A stretch of DNA of 64,000 nt from Nitrosospira multiformis (GTDB lineage Bacteria; Pseudomonadota; Gammaproteobacteria; Burkholderiales; Nitrosomonadaceae). The translations under genes and the position numbers were made by a program. Numbering within the stretch: the stretch's first letter is position 1; each line of letters begins with the position of its first letter. The notes beneath the pieces were generated by a model. The model saw only the letters and a list, made by a program, of their open reading frames with translations, searched no databases and was not told the DNA's origin. The stretch covers positions 2,604,001-2,668,000 of the forward strand of contig NZ_FNKY01000001.1 of NCBI RefSeq assembly GCF_900103165.1, in the 5' to 3' direction. Positions 43,309-51,961 of this stretch are shown here, in pieces.

Positions 43309-45849
43309 GTGCGCTGGATTCGACATGTTACGGTTATAAAGCAAAAACCTGTCTTGCTTACTCTGGCAAGTCTGTTCTGCGCATCTTCTGTCTGGGCAGC
43401 CGGCGAAGCCGAGCCGCCGGCAAAAGATGCGGCCAAATCTGTATCTCCGGCAGAAAAAAAACCAACTGCCGCCGCACCCTCACCGGAAGCACTCAGGGAT
43501 ACTGATGTAGCGCCCGCTCCCACCGAAAAGAAAACACCTACCAGCGAGTCTGCGATTAAATTGCCGGAAATGACGATCGGAGGAAAAGTCACGCCAATTG
43601 CCAAGCAAACCGACAAGGAGAGATACCGGCTGCCCCAGACAACAGAGAGCATCACCAGGGAAAAAATGGACGCTACCGTCAATATGATGCAGACGGAGGA
43701 TGCCATCAAATACCTGCCATCCGTACAAGTACGCAATCGCTATATCGGCGACACCAACGCACCAGTGGGAACGCGCACCTCCGGCACATCCGCCAGCGCG
43801 CGCAGCCTGATTTATGCCGACGGTATCCTGCTGTCTTCCTTGCTCGGTAATAACAACACAAACACCGGTTCGCCCCGCTGGAACACCGTCTCGCCCGGAG
43901 AAATCGACCGCATCGATATCATGTACGGGCCATTTTCCGCCGCTTATCCCGGCAATTCCATGGGTGGCGTGATCAACATCACCACGCGTATGCCGGAAAA
44001 ATTCGAAGCGGGCGTGGATGTGCAACAGTCTTTCCAGACTTTTAATCTGTATGGCACAAAGGATACTTATCATAACCAGCGATATTCCGGATACATTGGC
44101 CACAAATATAAAGATCTATCGATGCGCTTCGACTACAGTCATCTCGATGCCCATAGTCAGCCCATAATTTTTACGACTCCCCTACAATCAGCCGGCGCCC
44201 CATTATCTGGCGGGGAGACGCCGGTAACGGGAGCTATCGCCGGCCAGAACCCCACACTTGCCCCTAACTACGTGCTGGGTGCCGGAAACATTAATCATAC
44301 CGTGCAGGACAACTTCAAGTGGAAGCTGGCCTACGATTTCACGCCGACCATAAGATTCGCCTACACCTTTGGGATGTGGCAAAACAACGCGAGTGCCAGT
44401 GCTCAAAGTTATCTGAGAGACGCGGCAGGCAATGTCATAGATAGCGGCGCGGTCAATATCAATGGCAGACGATTCAATCTCAACACTGTCAGCTCCGGCC
44501 TACCCGCCTTTGCCGCGAATCGGACCAATCAAACAACATGGTCGCATGGCCTGAATCTCAGATCCAACACCGGCGGAAAATTTGACTGGGAACTGGTAGG
44601 CAGCGTAATCGATTTAAGCACGGATAACGTGCGCCAGCCAACGGTTAATCCCATCCTGGCAGCCGCTAATGGACCTGGCAGGATCACCAGTCTGGCCGGT
44701 TCTGGCTGGCATACATTCGATGCCAAAGGTATCTGGCGGCCCCGCGTTGATTTTCTCGGCCTGGGTTATCATGAGATCAGCTTTGGTTTTCACCATGACC
44801 TCTACACCCTGAAAAACCCGGTATTCAACACCAGCAATTGGCAGACGGGCGGTCCCGCAACTACCTTCTCAAACTCGACCGGCAAAACCCGTACCGAAGG
44901 TTATTGGGTACAAGACGCCTGGGATTTCCTTCCACACTGGAACTTCACGGTCGGTGGACGTTTTGAAAACTGGCACGCTTATGACGGCGTGAACACCACT
45001 GCTGCAGGAACGGTTAACCAGACTGATAAAAGTGCGTTCAATTTTTCACCCAAAGGGAAGTTAAGCTGGAGTCCGATCGAACAGTTGAGATTTGGCGCAG
45101 CCATCGGTCAGGCTTACCGCTACCCCACGGCCTCGGAATTGTTTCAAACAACGACAGTGGCGGGTATAGCATTCAACGCAAATCCTAATCTCCGGTCTGA
45201 AGATGCCCTCTCCTCAGAACTCTCCGCCGAATATTTTCCGGAAAAAGGAAGAGTGCGTCTCAGCCTGTTCCAGGAGCGGGTAAAAAATGCCATTTTTACC
45301 CAGGTTGGGACGGTCAATGGTATTCAGACAAGCTTTATTTCCAATGTGGGTGAAGTCGATACTTATGGCGTCGAGTTTTCCGGGGAAAAAACGGATGCCT
45401 GGATTAGAGGTCTGGATATCCTGGGTAATTTCACCTGGGCTGATTCAAGAATCAACGAGAACCATGCTGCCGACGCAGCAGCGGCGCTGTTGGGCCCGAC
45501 CGCAGCCAATCCCAACGCTGCCGTTCCCTCAACTGGCAAACGTCAACCCCGGGTTCCGCAGTGGCGATCCAACGTAGTAGTTTCTTATCGAGCGACCGAC
45601 AAATTCACTATCACGACAATGCTCCGCTACAGCAGCGGCCAGTTCGGCCAATTGAATAACACCGACACCAATGGTTTTTCATATACAGGGCTTACCAGCT
45701 ACACTGTCGTCGATTTACGCGCAAATTATAGACTCAGCAAGCAAGTAATGATCAGCGGGGGTATCGACAACGTTAACAACGAAAAATACTGGGTCTTTCA
45801 CCCCATGCCGCAACGGACTTACTTTACCCAGATACGGTTCAATTATTAG
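43309..45849 (+). CDS. TonB-dependent outer-membrane receptor
   Basis: An 846-aa outer-membrane gated channel. GTG 43309 is chosen for GAGAGGATATT upstream and an ideal signal peptide (about 14-30, ending SSVWA); the frame opens at 43243. A Pro/Ala/Lys-rich linker precedes the plug (about 95-230: TEDAIKYLPSVQVRNRYIGD, SASARSLIYADGILL, MGGVINITTR). A 22-strand type barrel follows, ending in aromatic TQIRFNY. The ligand is unknown. The neighbouring methyltransferase could modify a ligand or be unrelated. Confidence 0.92.
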   Translation: MRWIRHVTVIKQKPVLLTLASLFCASSVWAAGEAEPPAKDAAKSVSPAEKKPTAAAPSPEALRDTDVAPAPTEKKTPTSESAIKLPEMTIGGKVTPIAKQTDKERYRLPQTTESITREKMDATVNMMQTEDAIKYLPSVQVRNRYIGDTNAPVGTRTSGTSASARSLIYADGILLSSLLGNNNTNTGSPRWNTVSPGEIDRIDIMYGPFSAAYPGNSMGGVINITTRMPEKFEAGVDVQQSFQTFNLYGTKDTYHNQRYSGYIGHKYKDLSMRFDYSHLDAHSQPIIFTTPLQSAGAPLSGGETPVTGAIAGQNPTLAPNYVLGAGNINHTVQDNFKWKLAYDFTPTIRFAYTFGMWQNNASASAQSYLRDAAGNVIDSGAVNINGRRFNLNTVSSGLPAFAANRTNQTTWSHGLNLRSNTGGKFDWELVGSVIDLSTDNVRQPTVNPILAAANGPGRITSLAGSGWHTFDAKGIWRPRVDFLGLGYHEISFGFHHDLYTLKNPVFNTSNWQTGGPATTFSNSTGKTRTEGYWVQDAWDFLPHWNFTVGGRFENWHAYDGVNTTAAGTVNQTDKSAFNFSPKGKLSWSPIEQLRFGAAIGQAYRYPTASELFQTTTVAGIAFNANPNLRSEDALSSELSAEYFPEKGRVRLSLFQERVKNAIFTQVGTVNGIQTSFISNVGEVDTYGVEFSGEKTDAWIRGLDILGNFTWADSRINENHAADAAAALLGPTAANPNAAVPSTGKRQPRVPQWRSNVVVSYRATDKFTITTMLRYSSGQFGQLNNTDTNGFSYTGLTSYTVVDLRANYRLSKQVMISGGIDNVNNEKYWVFHPMPQRTYFTQIRFNY

Positions 45850-46285
45850 CAGTCCCTGCAAGAAAACCGTGCCTATTGATCCGGCCTGAATAAGGCTCTA
45901 CGCAGTAGTGAACATGGATGTCTTGGAAGAAACTTTCGACGCGCATGTGTTCGTGGTTTAACTCCGGACACTATGTATCGGCAAGAAAATACCATGAATT
46001 CGTCATTCCGGGCTTTGACCCGGAATCCAGTCCAAGCCAATAGTTGCAAATTTTTAAGGCCACCGGATACCGGCTTCCGCCGGTATGACGCTGATACTAT
46101 TTGTTCACTGGATTATAATCGGGCAGGTGAAACACCTCTAAGCCAGACTTTGATTGGCTTACTATGATGGGCTGCTTGGGATACCTTCCAAGAGGGCAAA
46201 GGTAAAGGGCATCGGATTAAAGCAAAGACGCCTGGTTCAACCCCGGATTTGTTTTTCGAGCCATCATTTCTGCGTTGATGATCCC
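45850..46285. other. Gene-free stretch with repeat hairpins
   Basis: A 436-base gap. It contains the dispersed repeat at 46001-46090. A 15-codon frame at 45914-45961 (MDVLEETFDAHVFVV) may be a relic, but it is too short to judge. Confidence 0.4.
46001..46090. repeat. Dispersed REP-type repeat with two hairpins
   Basis: Bounded by CGTCAT and ATGACG. The first hairpin is ATTCCGGG/CCCGGAAT (46005-46026); the second is ATACCGG/CCGGTAT (46067-46086). Elements with this GTCATTCC...ATGAC form are frequent intergenic repeats in proteobacteria. Confidence 0.6.
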
Positions 46286-48892
46286 ATGAAAAAAATTTCG
46301 CGCAACGATCCATGTCCCTGTAACAGCGGCCGGAAATACAAGCACTGCTGCCAGCAATCCGAGGAAGCCCGGTCGGCAGCTCAAGTGGCAATGCGGGTGG
46401 CGAACGGGCACGCCCAGACTCCTTCGTCTGATCCATCTATTCAAGCATATCTCCAGACCGCGATTGAATATCACCAGGCAGGTAATTTACCGCAGGCCGA
46501 AGCCATTTATCGTCAAATACTCCAGGCAGCACCGGATCACCCCGGTGCACTGCACTTCCTGGGGCTCATTGCAAGGCAAGTGGGCAAGAATGAAGCCGCT
46601 ATCGAACTTATCGGCAAGGCGCTTGCGTTCAAACCGGACTATGCGGAGGCACACAGCAACCTGGGAAATGCGCTTAAGGATCAGGGCAGATTAGAGGAAG
46701 CGATTGCCAGTTACCGCAAGGCGCTCTCATTCAAGCCGGGGTTCACCGAAGTATACGCCAACCTGGGTAACGCACTTAAGGATCAGGGCAAGCTGGACGA
46801 GGCTATTGCCAGTTATCGCAAAGCGCTGATGCTCAAACCGGATTTCGCGGAGATACATTGCCTTCTGGGGAACGCGCTGAACGAACAGGGTAAGCCGGGG
46901 GAGGCCGTTACCAGCTATCGCAACGCACTCACATACAAGACTGATTTTGCCGAAGCGTACTGCAACCTGGGAAATGTGTTGAACACACAAGGCAAACTGA
47001 ATGAAGCAATCGTCAGCTTTGGCAAGGCGCTGGTGCTTAAGCCGCATTTTGCCGAGGCGCACAGCAACCTGGGGAATGCGCTCAGGGAGCAAGGCAAGCT
47101 GGATGAAGCCATTGCCAGTTATCGCAACGCGCTTGCCCACAGGCCGGATTATGCAGAGGCATATGCCAATCTCGGCAATGCGCTCAGGGAACAAGGCTGG
47201 CTGGACGAAGCGATCACGAGTTACCAGCGCGCACTAAAAATCAGGGAAAGCCCGCAAATCAAGAACGGATTCGCGCAATGCATAAAAAATATCTACTTTA
47301 CACATGAAATTCCCGGTATCCGCTTCCTTGTTGCCCGAGCCATATCTGAACCGTGGGAGCGGCCGGCCGACCTTGCGAACCCGGCCATTTCGCTCGTCAA
47401 GCTGCATCCAGGCATCAAGGAATGCATAGCCCGGGCCACCCGCGCATGGCCATCCGGATTATCGCAGCATGAGCTGTTCGGTCCGCCTGGAGCATTCGCC
47501 TTTGCTTCGATTTGCGATGACGTGCTGCTTCATCGTTTGCTGGAAAATACCACGGTCTGTGATAGGGAACTGGAACGTTTTCTCACCATGGCAAGAAGTA
47601 GCCTGCTTGATAAAGCGATCGCCGAAGAAAATTACCCTGTATCGGAAGAGAAGATCCTGGCCTTTTATTGTGCGTTGGCGCGACAGTGCTTCATCAACGA
47701 ATACATATTTGCCTGGTCCAGCGAAGAATCCGGCCGGGCGCGGTTTCTACGAGAGCGCCTTGCCGCGGCGCTGGCGGCCGGGTCACGTGTCCCCGTATTA
47801 TGGCTGGTTGCGGTAGCCGCCTATTTCCCGCTGATTGCTTTGCCATCCATTGAAATCCTGCTGGATCAATCCTGGCCTGATACCGTTGCTGCGTTGTTGG
47901 TCCAGCAAGCACGCGAACCCCTGGAGGAATTGCAATATCGCGCCGTCATTCCGCGCTTGACTCCCATCGCGGACGGCATATCCCGTCGGGTGCAGAAGCA
48001 ATACGAAGAAAATCCCTATCCGAGATGGGTAAAATTGCCACCGGGCGCCAGAGCCATCTCGATCGATGCCTATCTGAGCGAACGATTTCCTTTTTCACAG
48101 TTCCAGCCAATGGGCCTGACTGACAAAAACGAAGCCAGGAAGAATGAGCCACTCGAAATTCTGGTAGCCGGATGCGGGACCGGCCAGCATTCGATCGCAA
48201 CCGCTCAGCGATATCAAAACGCCAAAGTTCTTGCTATCGACCTGAGCTTGACAAGCCTCTGCTACGCCAAGAGAAAAACCCGGGAAGCCGGCCTGGAAAA
48301 CATCGAATATGCGCAGGCCGACATCATGGCGCTCGGTGTGGTTGACCGAAGGTTTCACATCATCGAATCGGTAGGCGTGCTGCACCATCTTGCAGACCCG
48401 ATGGGGGGATGGCGTCAACTGCTTTCGTTACTACGGCCCGGTGGATTCATGCGTTTGGGCTTCTACAGTGAGTGTGCGCGTCAGAATGAAGCTGCCGCGC
48501 AAAATTTCATTACCGGACATGAGTATCAGCCGACCCCGGAGGATATTCGCCGATGCCGCCAGGACCTGATGTCCCTGGAGAATGCCGGTCAGTTCAGGCA
48601 AATCTTATCGGCCAGAGACTTTTATGGAATGAGCGAATGTCGCGACCTGCTGTTTCATGTCAAGGAGCATCGCTATACGCTCCCTCAACTCAAAGCAAAT
48701 CTCCAAGAACTGAATCTGATCTTTATCGGGTTCTCCCTCGAGCCCGGCATCATCAACCAATATGCGGCGCGCTTTCCCGCCGATCGATCGCAGACCGATC
48801 TCGACAACTGGCACGTATTCGAGACCGAGAATCCGGATACGTTTACTACCATGTATCAGTTCTGGGTACAGAAGCGCGGCCAGGAACCCTGA
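46286..48892 (+). CDS. SEC-C / TPR / methyltransferase fusion protein
   Basis: An 868-aa protein with three modules. The N-terminus has a SEC-C zinc motif (NDPCPCNSGRKYKHCC, about 6-21). Seven to eight TPR repeats of 34 residues follow (about 55-325), each with AEAHSNLGNALKDQGRLEEA-type units. After a middle region of unknown fold comes a SAM methyltransferase domain (ILVAGCGTGQHSIATAQRY, about 625-760; VLAIDLSLTSL; ESVGVLHHLADP). ATG 46286 starts at the SEC-C motif; the frame opens at 46154. Similar large fusions occur in Nitrosospira-type genomes; the target molecule is unknown. Confidence 0.85.
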   Translation: MKKISRNDPCPCNSGRKYKHCCQQSEEARSAAQVAMRVANGHAQTPSSDPSIQAYLQTAIEYHQAGNLPQAEAIYRQILQAAPDHPGALHFLGLIARQVGKNEAAIELIGKALAFKPDYAEAHSNLGNALKDQGRLEEAIASYRKALSFKPGFTEVYANLGNALKDQGKLDEAIASYRKALMLKPDFAEIHCLLGNALNEQGKPGEAVTSYRNALTYKTDFAEAYCNLGNVLNTQGKLNEAIVSFGKALVLKPHFAEAHSNLGNALREQGKLDEAIASYRNALAHRPDYAEAYANLGNALREQGWLDEAITSYQRALKIRESPQIKNGFAQCIKNIYFTHEIPGIRFLVARAISEPWERPADLANPAISLVKLHPGIKECIARATRAWPSGLSQHELFGPPGAFAFASICDDVLLHRLLENTTVCDRELERFLTMARSSLLDKAIAEENYPVSEEKILAFYCALARQCFINEYIFAWSSEESGRARFLRERLAAALAAGSRVPVLWLVAVAAYFPLIALPSIEILLDQSWPDTVAALLVQQAREPLEELQYRAVIPRLTPIADGISRRVQKQYEENPYPRWVKLPPGARAISIDAYLSERFPFSQFQPMGLTDKNEARKNEPLEILVAGCGTGQHSIATAQRYQNAKVLAIDLSLTSLCYAKRKTREAGLENIEYAQADIMALGVVDRRFHIIESVGVLHHLADPMGGWRQLLSLLRPGGFMRLGFYSECARQNEAAAQNFITGHEYQPTPEDIRRCRQDLMSLENAGQFRQILSARDFYGMSECRDLLFHVKEHRYTLPQLKANLQELNLIFIGFSLEPGIINQYAARFPADRSQTDLDNWHVFETENPDTFTTMYQFWVQKRGQEP

Positions 48893-48958
48893 CCCGGATA
48901 CTTCATCGGACGGACTCCGAATATTATTGGAAACGGCATGGATAATGGCATTTCCGGC

Positions 48959-49900
48959 CTAAGGGATCTCTGAATGAGTCTCCGGTTTTGGCAGCCGGTT
49001 TGCAGGTGCAACAGACTGACGCAGCCGGGCAGCAGCCACACCCGCCATCACAATCAGGCCCATGCCAAGCAGCGCCAGTCCGGTAACGGGATCGTCGAAC
49101 AGCAGCACGCCATACAACAGGGACCAGGCGATACCCAGGTACTGCAGGCTGGCAATGACAAGCGTGCCGCCGATCCTGTAGGCACGCGTCATCAACAGTT
49201 GTGCCAGCGTCGCCAATACACCCACCGCGAGCAGCATCCCGAGACCACGCAGGGTGTGGGCATGCCACCCGCTAATGAGCGATGTCTCCAGGGCGCCGGC
49301 GCAAATGCTGCCCACAGAGAAATAAAACACAATGCGCGCCTCCGACTCACCCGCCCTGCCAAGCGCGGTCACCTGCAAATAGGCCATGGCGGCAAGCAAA
49401 CCCGACAACAGCCCCATCAGCCCGCCCCATAGTTGATGGGGCTCCATAGTGGGTTGAAGGATACAGACCACACCCAAGAATCCAACAAGCACTGTGCAAA
49501 CCAGGCGCGCATCCACGCGGCCGCCGCCGATCAAAACCGAGCCCCCAATGAGCAACAGCGCCATCCAGATGGGAGACATATAATTCAGTGTCATCGCGGT
49601 GGCGAGCGGCAGTTCGCCTATCGCGTAAAACCAGAGGCCAAGCGCACTGACGCCGGTCAGGCTCCTCCAGGCGTGCATCGCCGGCAGACGGGTGCGAAGC
49701 GTTTCGCCTGATGCGCGCGTGATCAGCACAACCATCGCGGCGCCCACGATACCCCGGTAGAACACGATTTCACCCGTACCGTAGCTGGCCGACGCAAACT
49801 TGACACACATGCCCATGGTCGCGAAAAACAAAGTAGCGCCGATCATCAGCCCTGACGCCGATAGTTTTTCTTTTGCGTTTGAAATGATGTTAATCGGCAA
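48959..49900 (-). CDS. EamA/DMT superfamily permease
   Basis: A 313-aa inner-membrane protein with ten predicted helices in two EamA repeats (LFFATMGMCVKFASASYGTG; the second starts at about 165). It resembles RhaT/S-adenosylmethionine-type drug-metabolite transporters. It exports or imports a small metabolite that cannot be predicted. Convergent with the TPR/methyltransferase gene. Confidence 0.88.
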   Translation of the reverse strand: MPINIISNAKEKLSASGLMIGATLFFATMGMCVKFASASYGTGEIVFYRGIVGAAMVVLITRASGETLRTRLPAMHAWRSLTGVSALGLWFYAIGELPLATAMTLNYMSPIWMALLLIGGSVLIGGGRVDARLVCTVLVGFLGVVCILQPTMEPHQLWGGLMGLLSGLLAAMAYLQVTALGRAGESEARIVFYFSVGSICAGALETSLISGWHAHTLRGLGMLLAVGVLATLAQLLMTRAYRIGGTLVIASLQYLGIAWSLLYGVLLFDDPVTGLALLGMGLIVMAGVAAARLRQSVAPANRLPKPETHSEIP

Positions 49901-49980
49901 TCAGGCAACCCTCTGAATAAATTATGTATCTCCGTATTTCAAAACTCATGCCTTGCTGATCAGGCCCCGTGATCCGGTCC

Positions 49981-50030
49981 ACCTGTAAGATATTACAGCT
50001 ATCCATGCTTCCCGATCCCTAGTTAAATAG
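49981..50030 (+). promoter_or_regulatory. Lux-box promoter module B
   Basis: ACCTGTAAGATATTACAGCT (49981-50000) is a near-perfect palindrome (CTGTAA-GATA-TTACAG). A -10-like TTAAAT lies at 50023-50028, 32.5 bases from the box centre, the same distance as in module A (21551). Both 50-base modules share the whole box outline, CTAT after it and AATAG at the end. It lies ahead of the TPR gene (start 50044 or 50065). Confidence 0.6.
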
Positions 50031-50064
50031 CCTTCCAAGTAAAATGATTTGCGTGGGAGTTAGA

Positions 50065-51030
50065 GTGAAGCCTGATAAGCGGGAGGACCATGCACGCTCT
50101 ACTGTCGCGGCGAGAAAGGCGCTGCAGGCGGCGGAAGATGCATTTGGGCCGGATCATCCCAGAGTAGCCACCGGACAAAATAATCTGGCTGTACGATATT
50201 ATGCTGAAGGAAAATATGCTGAAGCCGAAACACTTCTCCAGGAAGCGTTGCGATTTTGGGAACGGACATATGGCGCGAATGATCTCGATATCGCCGCATG
50301 CCTGAATAATCTGGCGGAGGTACGTCACGCTCAGGGACACCTGAGGGTGGCGGCAGCGCTTCTGGAACGGGCGTTGGCGATTTGCGAAAAAACGCTGGGA
50401 CCGGCTCATCCCGATATTGCCATGAGCCTGCACAATCTGGCGTCACTTTACTCTGATCAAGCGCAGTATGTACAAGCCGAGCAGCTTCTCCAGCGTGCAC
50501 TGGAGATTTCGGAAAAAACATCCGGTCCGAATCACCCTGATGTGGCGACCTGTCTGAATAATTTGGCGGAGGTGTACCGCATTCAGGGGCAGCATGAGAC
50601 GGCGGCCGTGCTTCTCGCACGGGCATTGGCGATTGACGAGCAGAGCCTGGGGCCGGATCATCCCGATGTCGCCACGAATCTGAATAACCTGGCATTGCTG
50701 CATCTCGCCCAGAGACAGTATGCGGAGGCGGAGCCGCTCCTCCAGCGTGCGCTGGCCATTTCAAAAAAAACCCTGGGCGCAAGCCATCCCGACATGGCAA
50801 CCAGCCTGCACAACCTCGCGGCGCTCTATCGCGGTCAAGAACAGTATACTCAGGCCGAGCGGCTCTACAAACGCGCGCTGAAAATAAATGAAAAGAATTT
50901 TGGCCCGAATCACCCTGCTGTAGCCATAAGCCTGAAAAGCCTGGCGGCTCTATACCGTGACAACCATCAGCCAAATGCAGCAAAGCCGCTGGAAAAACGC
51001 GCATCGAAAATATGGGCGATACGCCGATAA
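50065..51030 (+). CDS. TPR protein, kinesin-light-chain type
   Basis: A 321-aa protein made of seven 42-residue TPR repeats (for example LGPAHPDIAMSLHNLASLYS and LGPDHPDVATNLNNLALLHL), the kinesin-light-chain/TPR_12 type. No enzyme or signal peptide is seen, so it is probably a cytoplasmic scaffold. GTG 50065 is chosen for GGGAG five bases upstream; ATG 50044 would leave almost no leader after the lux-type promoter. The lux-box module upstream suggests density-dependent expression. The repeat DNA is highly self-similar, so copy number could change by recombination. Confidence 0.8.
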   Translation: MKPDKREDHARSTVAARKALQAAEDAFGPDHPRVATGQNNLAVRYYAEGKYAEAETLLQEALRFWERTYGANDLDIAACLNNLAEVRHAQGHLRVAAALLERALAICEKTLGPAHPDIAMSLHNLASLYSDQAQYVQAEQLLQRALEISEKTSGPNHPDVATCLNNLAEVYRIQGQHETAAVLLARALAIDEQSLGPDHPDVATNLNNLALLHLAQRQYAEAEPLLQRALAISKKTLGASHPDMATSLHNLAALYRGQEQYTQAERLYKRALKINEKNFGPNHPAVAISLKSLAALYRDNHQPNAAKPLEKRASKIWAIRR

Positions 51031-51143
51031 ATTCCTGGGTTCGGACCATTGCAGCGTAACTGGGGTCTGTTAACACTCGCCCCAATCCGTAAGACGGACA
51101 CACAAATTTGGATTCCAGAAGCGCTCCATATAAAATTGCGCCC

Positions 51144-51710
51144 ATGACCAAAATCTCCCAATTTATCGATTTTTCCGCCCCGTCCGTGGATGTGGCTCGA
51201 TCCCTGATAGGCACGACCTTGCTTGTCGATGGCGTCGGAGGTCGGATTGTCGAGACGGAAGCCTATGATCACGAAGATCCTGCCTCGCACAGCTTTGGTG
51301 GCCCGACTAAACGCAACCGGGTGATGTTTGGTCCGCCCTGTCGAGCCTATATATATCGCTCATACGGAATCCACTGGTGCCTCAATTTCGTTTGCCGCGC
51401 GGATGGGCATGGTGCAGGCGTTTTAATCCGCGCGATCGAACCGCTTGCAGGGCTGGATATCATGCGTGCGCGGCGCGGGCTTGACCATCCACGCCTGCTT
51501 TGTTCCGGACCGGGGCGTGTCTGCCAGGCACTCGGCATCACCGATGCACATAGCGGCATGCAGATCGATACGTCGCCGTTCCAGCTCCTGCCTTTAGCGG
51601 AAGAAATTTCCGTCGTCACCGGTCCGCGCATTGGTATCTCGAAAGCGAAAGAGATGCCCTGGCGGTTCGGACTTTCCGGGTCTCCCTTCCTGAGCCGTCC
51701 ATTCCGTTGA
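51144..51710 (+). CDS. 3-methyladenine DNA glycosylase (AAG/MPG family)
   Basis: A 188-aa base-excision repair enzyme that removes alkylated purines. Motifs are ARSLIGTTLL, RIVETEAYDHEDPASHSFGG (catalytic Glu), MFGPPCRAYIYRSYGIHWCL and LCSGPGRVCQALGI. ATG 51144 begins the conserved part; the frame opens at 51108. Length normal. Confidence 0.95.
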   Translation: MTKISQFIDFSAPSVDVARSLIGTTLLVDGVGGRIVETEAYDHEDPASHSFGGPTKRNRVMFGPPCRAYIYRSYGIHWCLNFVCRADGHGAGVLIRAIEPLAGLDIMRARRGLDHPRLLCSGPGRVCQALGITDAHSGMQIDTSPFQLLPLAEEISVVTGPRIGISKAKEMPWRFGLSGSPFLSRPFR

Positions 51711-51961
51711 GACATTCAAATTCGCTAGGCCTGCCCCGGAATGGCTATTGCATCTCTTAAGTCTGACCTGATCCAATCTGTTTTATTATTTTTTTACCGC
51801 ACCCGCTTATCGCTAATTCCAGCGCAACCTGCCATATAAAAATGGAATTTCGCAGCTTCTTTCAAAGTAATAGAAAGAGGAGCTGTATTAAGATTACAGA
51901 CGGCAGGAATCTCAAATTATCAGCCGCATCACAATAATAATTTTCAGCCCAGGAGAAAGTA

